Assembly: GCA_036389035.1 (NCBI GenBank)
Contig: DASVQQ010000011.1
Span: forward strand, 124,001-188,000
DNA from: Jatrophihabitans sp.
Lineage (GTDB): Bacteria; Actinomycetota; Actinomycetes; Mycobacteriales; Jatrophihabitantaceae
Direction of reading: 5' to 3'
Length of the DNA: 64,000 nt
The position numbers and the translations under genes were made by a program. Below are positions 58,846 to 64,000 of the stretch, one piece after another (the first letter of the stretch is position 1; the number at the start of each line of letters is the position of its first letter). Under the pieces are notes generated by a model that made no database searches, was not told the DNA's origin, and was given only the letters and a program-made list of their open reading frames with translations.

Positions 58846-58889
58846 CGATCAGGTAAGTCCGCGAAAGCGATCAGGTAAGTCCGCGAAGT
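58846..58889. repeat. 22-bp direct repeat ahead of the carbamoyltransferase operon
   Basis: Two adjacent copies of CGATCAGGTAAGTCCGCGAA (plus two bases), 45-88 bases upstream of the chosen ATG, within the 204-bp gap between the carbamoyltransferase and the UXS-like gene. It may be a regulator site. A perfect GAGAAGC-GCTTCTC palindrome lies at 58983-58996. Confidence 0.85.
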
Positions 58890-58982
58890 AAGGGGCGGTG
58901 TGGTTCACCGCTGCTCGATGGTCACGTCCAATCGAGGTGCTGCCGCAAAGCTGACTGCTCAGCTAGCAGCGACTCTAGGTCA

Positions 58983-58996
58983 GAGAAGCGCTTCTC
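58983..58996. promoter_or_regulatory. 14-bp perfect palindrome GAGAAGCGCTTCTC
   Basis: Lies ten bases beyond the UXS-like stop (minus strand) and ~180 bases upstream of the carbamoyltransferase start. It is either a stem after the UXS-like transcript or an operator for the downstream operon. No U-tract follows. Confidence 0.45.
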
Positions 58997-59005
58997 CGCC
59001 AGCAC

Positions 59006-59965
59006 TCACCCGAAACCAGCGGCCAGGCGCTGGTTTTGAATGGCCGCAATGGTGCGCCGGATGCCTTCGTCCCAACTGATCTGCGGTCGCCAGCCCAGTT
59101 CTCGCTCGATCAGGGTGGTGTCCGGACGGCGAACCAGCGGATCGTCAACCGGCAATTCGATGAACCGGATCTCTGAACGCGAACCGGTGGCCGCGACGAT
59201 CTGTTCGGCAATCCGCAGAATCGTCATCTCATCCGGGCTGCCCACATTGACCGGCCCGGCGAGGTCGCTGGCGGTGACCGCCAGGATTCCTCGCACGGTG
59301 TCGTCCACGTAACAGACGGACCTGGTCTGGCTGCCGTCACCTGCCACGGTCAGGGGCTCACCGGCCAGCGCCTGCTGGATGAAGGTCGGGATCGCCCGGC
59401 CGTCGTCGGCGCGCATCCTAGGGCCGTAGGTGTTGAAGATCCGGACGATAGCGGTGTCGATGCCATGGGTGTTGCGATAGGCCACCGTCAGCGCCTCGGC
59501 GAACCGCTTGGCCTCGTCGTAGACACCGCGCGGGCCGACCGGGTTGACGTGACCCCAGTAGTCCTCCGGTTGCGGGTGCACCTGCGGATCGCCGTAGGTC
59601 TCCGACGTGGAGGCCAGCACGAACCGGGCGCGCTTGTCCTTGGCCAGGCCGAGGGCGTGCAGGGTTCCGATGCTGCCGACCTTCATGGTCTCGATCGGCA
59701 ACCGCAGGTAGTCAGCAGGCGAGGCCGGAGAGGCGAAGTGCAACACCAGGTCCACCGATCCGGGCACGTGCAGGTAGTCGGTCACGTCGCACTTGATCAG
59801 CCGGAAGCGGTCGTCGGAGCGCAAATGAGCCAGGTTGCCCGGCACGCCGGTCAGAAAGTTGTCCAGGCAGGTGACCTCGGTGCCGGCCTCGAGCAGTTCC
59901 TGGCACAGGTGTGAGCCCAGAAAGCCGGCGCCGCCGGTCACCACCGCGTGCCGAAAGGTCCTCAT
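59006..59965 (-). CDS. NAD-dependent epimerase/dehydratase, UDP-glucuronate decarboxylase (UXS)-like
   Basis: 319 residues. HAVVTGGAGFLGSHLCQELLEAG (NAD site), VTCLDNFLTG, LVLHFASPASPADYLRLPIETM, FVLASTSETYGDPQVHPQPEDYWGHVNPVGPRGVYDEAKR (catalytic YxxxK), and RIFNTYGPRMRADDGR are strongly UXS-like. It would make UDP-xylose or a related sugar for the glycosyltransferases nearby. It is separated from the carbamoyltransferase by ~200 bp and is probably a separate transcript. Confidence 0.85.
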   Translation of the reverse strand: MRTFRHAVVTGGAGFLGSHLCQELLEAGTEVTCLDNFLTGVPGNLAHLRSDDRFRLIKCDVTDYLHVPGSVDLVLHFASPASPADYLRLPIETMKVGSIGTLHALGLAKDKRARFVLASTSETYGDPQVHPQPEDYWGHVNPVGPRGVYDEAKRFAEALTVAYRNTHGIDTAIVRIFNTYGPRMRADDGRAIPTFIQQALAGEPLTVAGDGSQTRSVCYVDDTVRGILAVTASDLAGPVNVGSPDEMTILRIAEQIVAATGSRSEIRFIELPVDDPLVRRPDTTLIERELGWRPQISWDEGIRRTIAAIQNQRLAAGFG

Positions 59966-60148
59966 CGGCGCGCCAGCGGTGAGAGAGAAAGCCCTTTGAC
60001 CGTCAGGAAATTCGCCGGTAACCGCTGCGCCGTCATGCCCGCCCCTCCTGGCAGCCGGCCAGGCTGCTTGTCATGCGCTGGTGCGCCTGCCACCAGGATC
60101 ACATTTCCGGCGATCCCGCTCGCCAGCCTAGAGCGCACTGCTCGCGTC

Positions 60149-60178
60149 GGACAACGCCACTCAGGACAACGCCACTCA
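60149..60178. repeat. 15-bp tandem duplication including the stop of the GGDEF-EAL gene
   Basis: GGACAACGCCACTCA occurs twice (60149-60163, 60164-60178). The second copy contains the real minus-strand stop (60176-60178), the first a copy of it. The preceding stretch 59966-60148 has no gene. Confidence 0.95.
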
Positions 60179-63100
60179 GGCCAGCGCTCGCAGCACCGGC
60201 GCGCTCGGCACGGCGCGTTGCGGATGCTGGGCCGCGGCGCTGGCCAGGTGGAAGGACAGGTCCGCCTCCGGCCGCGGCCGGCTGTAGAGGTAACCCTGCG
60301 CCGTCTGACAGCCGTACTGCGCCAGCAACCGGGCTTGGGCGGCGGTTTCGACGCCTTCGGCGACCACCTCCAACCCGAGGGTCTTGCCGATCTCCAGGAT
60401 GGCCGCCACCACCGCGGTGCACCCGGGGTCGGTGCCCAGTCCCGCGATGAATCGCAGGTCGATCTTGAGCATGTCGACCGGCAGCTCGGTGATCCGGGTG
60501 AGGCTGCTGTAGCCGGTTCCCAGGTCATCGATCGCGATCCGGATGCCCAGCTCGCGCAATTTGCTGAGATCCTTGCGCAGCGAGTCGGCGATCAGCGGCA
60601 TGTGCGTCTCGGTCAACTCCAGCACCAGCCGACTGGCCGGCACGCCGTACTCGCCCAGAGCGGCGAGCACGTCCTGGGTGAGGTTGCCCGCCTCCAGTTG
60701 GCGTCCTGAGATGTTGACGTGCAAGTCCGGCGCCCGGTCACCCAGCTGGTCTGTCCAGCTGGCAGCCATCCGACAGGACTCGCGCAGCGCGCGCCGGCCG
60801 ATCGGAATCATCAACGGGCTGGTCTCGGCGACATCGAGGAACTCGCCCGGTCCGAGCACGCCCCGCCGGGGATGGTTCCAGCGCAGCAGGGTCTCCACGG
60901 CGATCACCTGCCCGGACAGCAGATCCAGCACCGGCTGGCCGTACATCACCAGCTCGTCGGCGCTCAACGCCGTTTCCAGTTGTGGGCGCAGCCGATTGCT
61001 GCGGGCAGCTCGAGCCTGCAGCTGCGGGTCGACGACGGTGACCCGATCCCGGCCGGCCCGCTTGGCCGTGTACATCGCCGCGTCGGCGGTGGCCAGCAGC
61101 TGCTCGCCGGTGCTCTGGGGGTCAGCGGTGGCCAGGCCGATGCTGGCGCTGATGGTGAAGGCGCCTGACGGCAGCAGGAACGGCTCCCGAAGCGCCTTGA
61201 GCACCCGGTCGGCGACGGCGCCGAGGTCCGAGCCGGCGCCGAGGTCGGCGCAGATGATGGCGAACTCGTCGCCACCGAGCCGGCCGACGGTGTCACCGGG
61301 ACGCACCGAGCTCTGCAGCCGGCTGGCGACCTGCACGAGCAGCTCGTCACCAGCGGCGTGCCCGGCTCCGTCATTGACCTGCTTGAACCCGTCGAGGTCG
61401 AGGTAGGCCACCCCGATCCCGCGCGGCGAGCGCGCGTTGGCCGCGAGCGCGTGCTCCAGCCGGTCCAGCAGCAGGCTGCGGTTGGCAAGGCCGGTGAGGC
61501 CGTCGTGCAACGCCTGATGGGTGAGCGCCGCCTCGGCGCGCTTGCGGCCGGTGATGTCCTCGACCAGCGAGATGGCGTAGGGCGCGCTGCCATCGGCCGG
61601 GGTCACCGTCGAGGTCGAGAGCAGCCCCCACAGGTCGCTTCCGTCGGCGTGCCGGTAGAGCGCCTCGCGCTGCACCTGGGTGACCTCGCCGCGAACCATG
61701 GCGTCCAGCGCGGCGGTGGTGACCGCGGCGTCTTCGGGAACCGACAGCTCGACCACGTCCAGCGTCAGCAACTGCGCCTCGGTGTAGCCGGTGAAGTCGC
61801 ACATCGCCTGGTTGGCGCGCATCAGCTGGCCGGCCGTCGCCGGATCCAGTGACACCATGCACATCCCCACCGACGCCGCGTCGAAGGCCAGCCGGAAGCG
61901 CTGCTCGCTCTCGCGCAGGGCCAGCTCGGCCTGCCGCTGGCTGGTGACGTCGGTCGCCACTGCGATGTAGCCGCTGAGCGAGCCGTCCGGGGCGGTCATC
62001 GCCGTGACGGTCAGCTCAACCTGCAGCCGGCGTCCGGAACGGGTCAGGTAGGTCCACTGCCGGCTCTCGGGGTTCTCGGAGTTGGCGTCGGAGATGAACA
62101 GCCGGAAGTCGGCCCCGACACCGAGTTCGGCGGCCCGCAGTGCCAGCTCGGCCGGATCGTGCAGCACGATCGTGCTGTTGCCCAGCATCTGCTCCTCGGT
62201 GTAGCCGAGCATCTTCTGCGCGCCGGTGTTGAACACCGTGATCTGGCCCAGCGGATCGGTGCCGATGATGGACATCCCGCTGGCCGCGGTCAGCACTCCC
62301 CGATAGAGATCCCGGGCGTTGGCCAGTTCGCGCGCCGAGCGCCGGGCGTCGGTGACGTCGTGCGCGGTGCCGCTCATCCGGACCGGGGCGCCGTTCTCAT
62401 CGACCTGCACCCCGCCCCGGCCGTGCACGATGCGCACCGGCCGGCCCGGCGTCTCGATGGCGAATTCCAGCTCGTAGGGCTGATTCTCGGCCAGCGCGGT
62501 CCGCATCGCGGTCATCAGCGCGGTCCGGTCAGCCGGCTGCACCAGCGACACCCAGTTCTGCAGGCTGGGCCGGAAGATCCCTTGGCGCACCCCGAAGATC
62601 CGGTACATCTCGGCTGACCAGGTCATCTCCGGCGACTCCAGGTCCCACGTCCACGAGCCCAGCGTGGCCAGCCGCTGGGCCTCGGCCAGCGCTTCCTCGC
62701 GCTCGGCCGCGGCCGCCAGCGCGCCGTCGCGGGCCTGGCCGCTCAGCACCAGGATCAGCGTCGCCAGGCAGATCACCGCCAGCAGGGCCTGCAGCACCCA
62801 TTGCCGGTGCTGCGGATCGCTGATCGAGCTCAGCGCGCCGGCCCCGCCCAGGGTTCCGATGGTGGCCAGCACCGCGGCCGCCAGCGCCGAGATCATCGCC
62901 CGCAACGCGCCCAGCCGGGCCGCACCCCACAGCAGCGGCGGCAGCACCAGGAACGCCTGGCCGGCGGTGTGCGCCGGGACGAAGATCCAGCACGCCGCGC
63001 CGATGACCAGTGCGAACTGCAGGATCCATTCGGCATTGCGCCGGCCGTGCCCGAACTCCGCCCACACCGCCCGGCGGCTGGGCGCCAGCAGCAGCGGGGT

Positions 63101-63631
63101 GAGCATGACCAGCCCGAGCCCATGGCTCAGCACGTAGCCGATTGTTCCGGCGACCCATGGCTGGCCGACCAGCAGGAAGCGCAGGGCGATCACCGACGCC
63201 GCGGCGCTGACGCCGAGCACCGCCCCGGTGATCAACCGGATTCCGTCGGCGACGCTGGACAGCGGCCTGGACCGGTGTGCGACGCCCGCGGTCAGGAACC
63301 GGGCGGCGATCACGCATTCGACCACGCCTGCCACCGTGTAACACGCGCTGGCCAGCACCGGGGTGCCGACCAGCAACCTGCCGAGGCCGCTGCTGAACGC
63401 CACGCCTGCCAGCAGGTGCGGCCACCAGCGCCTGGGGGTACGCGCCATCACAGCCAGCGTCAGCCCCGCGGCGGGCCACCAGGCCGCGCTGACCAGTGTC
63501 GGGTGGCGCAGCAGCCGGGTGGTGAACACGCTCAGCGTCAGCCCGGCCAGCGCCATCGCCAGCCCGGCCAGCCACGGGGTCCACCGAGCCTTGCCAGCCG
63601 GTTGGCGCGGTGGACCTGATCGCACAGCCAT
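60176..63631 (-). CDS. MASE1-PAS-PAS-PAS-GGDEF-EAL protein
   Basis: 1151 residues. N-terminal eight-helix MASE1-like membrane region (about 1-290; LVSAAWWPAAGLTLAVMA, LPPLLWGAARLGALRAM), three PAS domains (about 320-690), GGDEF from about 700 with an intact GRLGGDEFAIICADLG near residue 785 (active diguanylate cyclase site), and EAL from about 895. The EAL signature reads AVETLLRW (Glu kept) and later LTETHMP, DDLGTGYSS, VVAEGVET, so the phosphodiesterase residues look largely present. Both activities are possible. GGAAGG lies directly before the ATG. It is followed by a 15-bp repeat over its stop. Confidence 0.9.
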   Translation of the reverse strand: MAVRSGPPRQPAGKARWTPWLAGLAMALAGLTLSVFTTRLLRHPTLVSAAWWPAAGLTLAVMARTPRRWWPHLLAGVAFSSGLGRLLVGTPVLASACYTVAGVVECVIAARFLTAGVAHRSRPLSSVADGIRLITGAVLGVSAAASVIALRFLLVGQPWVAGTIGYVLSHGLGLVMLTPLLLAPSRRAVWAEFGHGRRNAEWILQFALVIGAACWIFVPAHTAGQAFLVLPPLLWGAARLGALRAMISALAAAVLATIGTLGGAGALSSISDPQHRQWVLQALLAVICLATLILVLSGQARDGALAAAAEREEALAEAQRLATLGSWTWDLESPEMTWSAEMYRIFGVRQGIFRPSLQNWVSLVQPADRTALMTAMRTALAENQPYELEFAIETPGRPVRIVHGRGGVQVDENGAPVRMSGTAHDVTDARRSARELANARDLYRGVLTAASGMSIIGTDPLGQITVFNTGAQKMLGYTEEQMLGNSTIVLHDPAELALRAAELGVGADFRLFISDANSENPESRQWTYLTRSGRRLQVELTVTAMTAPDGSLSGYIAVATDVTSQRQAELALRESEQRFRLAFDAASVGMCMVSLDPATAGQLMRANQAMCDFTGYTEAQLLTLDVVELSVPEDAAVTTAALDAMVRGEVTQVQREALYRHADGSDLWGLLSTSTVTPADGSAPYAISLVEDITGRKRAEAALTHQALHDGLTGLANRSLLLDRLEHALAANARSPRGIGVAYLDLDGFKQVNDGAGHAAGDELLVQVASRLQSSVRPGDTVGRLGGDEFAIICADLGAGSDLGAVADRVLKALREPFLLPSGAFTISASIGLATADPQSTGEQLLATADAAMYTAKRAGRDRVTVVDPQLQARAARSNRLRPQLETALSADELVMYGQPVLDLLSGQVIAVETLLRWNHPRRGVLGPGEFLDVAETSPLMIPIGRRALRESCRMAASWTDQLGDRAPDLHVNISGRQLEAGNLTQDVLAALGEYGVPASRLVLELTETHMPLIADSLRKDLSKLRELGIRIAIDDLGTGYSSLTRITELPVDMLKIDLRFIAGLGTDPGCTAVVAAILEIGKTLGLEVVAEGVETAAQARLLAQYGCQTAQGYLYSRPRPEADLSFHLASAAAQHPQRAVPSAPVLRALA

Positions 63632-63985
63632 ACCTTCCGTCGCTTATAGGCAGTTAATCGCCTCTTGAGCTGTCAAGATCACATCGACCAAACATCTCGA
63701 CACTTGACACCCCGTCCTCGGTGACGCCTTCGGCGTGTGCCAGGCCAGTCCCAGCAGGCCGGCGGCGATAGCAGGCAACGGCTGATCCCACAGCCGACCC
63801 GGCTGGCTGTTGCGCCAGGCCAGAGATGCTTTAAGTTGGAATCACGGCTCAAGTACGAGCCACCTCTCGCGGCCGACGGCCGCCATCGGCTGCCGGCCTC
63901 TCACGCCACCCAGGGCACCACCAGACATCAGCTGGCCCTCGTGGTCTTCGCCCGTCGGCGGCCGAGCACGAAAGGACCCACCGTT
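63632..63985. promoter_or_regulatory. Divergent intergenic region with candidate promoter of the last gene
   Basis: 354 bp without a gene. TTGCGC (63810-63815), 16 bases, TAAGTT (63832-63837) could be a promoter for the plus-strand gene at 63986, leaving a leader of about 140 bases that contains an imperfect GC hairpin (CGGCCGACGGCCG). Toward the GGDEF-EAL gene, TATAAG lies 10-15 bases from its start on the minus strand, and TTGACA at about 63673-63678 further upstream, but the spacing (22) is poor. Confidence 0.4.
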
Positions 63986-64000
63986 ATGACCGACAAGCAG
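63986..64000 (+). CDS. Start of a gene cut by the window edge (MTDKQ...)
   Basis: Only five codons are visible: Met-Thr-Asp-Lys-Gln. GAAAGGA 10-15 bases upstream is a good ribosome binding site, so this is very probably a real start. Function cannot be told. Confidence 0.6.

Overview
The window is high-GC DNA from an actinomycete. It carries a DrrAB-type exporter, a PadR regulator, two ANTAR proteins, an F420/LLM-type oxidoreductase and a DUF427 protein, uses many GTG starts, and couples genes through ATGA/GTGA overlaps. Several starts look leaderless. It resembles the Frankiales/Jatrophihabitans/Nakamurella side of the Actinobacteria, but the sequence alone does not fix the genus. No rRNA, tRNA, CRISPR array or transposase was seen.

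Layout. 0-4.4 kb: housekeeping and detoxification genes (two VOC proteins, DUF427, a secreted beta-propeller, dienelactone hydrolase, LLM oxidoreductase). 4.4-13.0 kb: a nine-gene minus-strand island with its own promoter: alpha/beta hydrolase, enolase-superfamily enzyme, SDR, YciI, PLP aminotransferase, a truncated ATP-grasp protein, FAH hydrolase, a broken MFS transporter and a GH3-type acyl-amide synthetase. The last ~200 bp of the LLM gene recur (about 94% identical) on the far side, next to a MetE-like gene remnant, so this looks like inserted DNA. 13.4-17.3 kb: DrrAB exporter preceded by a 10-codon ORF, then secreted proteins. 17.5-27.4 kb: GNAT, fused E1 dehydrogenase, mtnA and a class II aldolase, CPBP protease, NmrA-like protein, a MerR/B12-fold regulator, and cobM-cobL. 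27.5-33.5 kb: a compact locus with an 8-Cys small peptide, MauE, a TlpA/MauD-like thioredoxin, a large FtsX permease, a MacB-type ATPase and a divergent PadR regulator. 34-48 kb: signalling (STAS-like/HATPase pair, PAS-GAF-ANTAR protein, CheB, CheR-PAS, a hybrid kinase ending in REC-ANTAR, STAS) plus a DNA ligase, NADHX dehydratase, histidine phosphatase and a GreA/B-like protein. 48-60 kb: an overlapping operon for a heptose-containing, carbamoylated glycan (GmhA, HldE, a GT2-GmhB fusion, two GT9, two further GTs, carbamoyltransferase, SDR), with a UDP-xylose-synthase-like gene upstream. 60-64 kb: MASE1-PAS-GGDEF-EAL protein and the first five codons of a further gene.

A signal running through the whole window is short tandem repeats at or across gene 3' ends. 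Inside reading frames the units are multiples of three (12-30 bp). Where they span the stop codon they take other lengths (23, 31, about 40, 48-51 bp) and often copy the stop codon. At least fifteen loci show this.

The strongest candidates for undescribed biology are (1) the GH3/ATP-grasp/enolase island, (2) the Cys-rich peptide locus with its own redox pair, exporter and a palindrome over the promoter, (3) the heptose/carbamoyl cluster with a GT2-GmhB fusion in an organism not expected to make LPS, and (4) the stop-codon-proximal tandem repeats. Functions are read from motifs and context; nothing was searched against a database.
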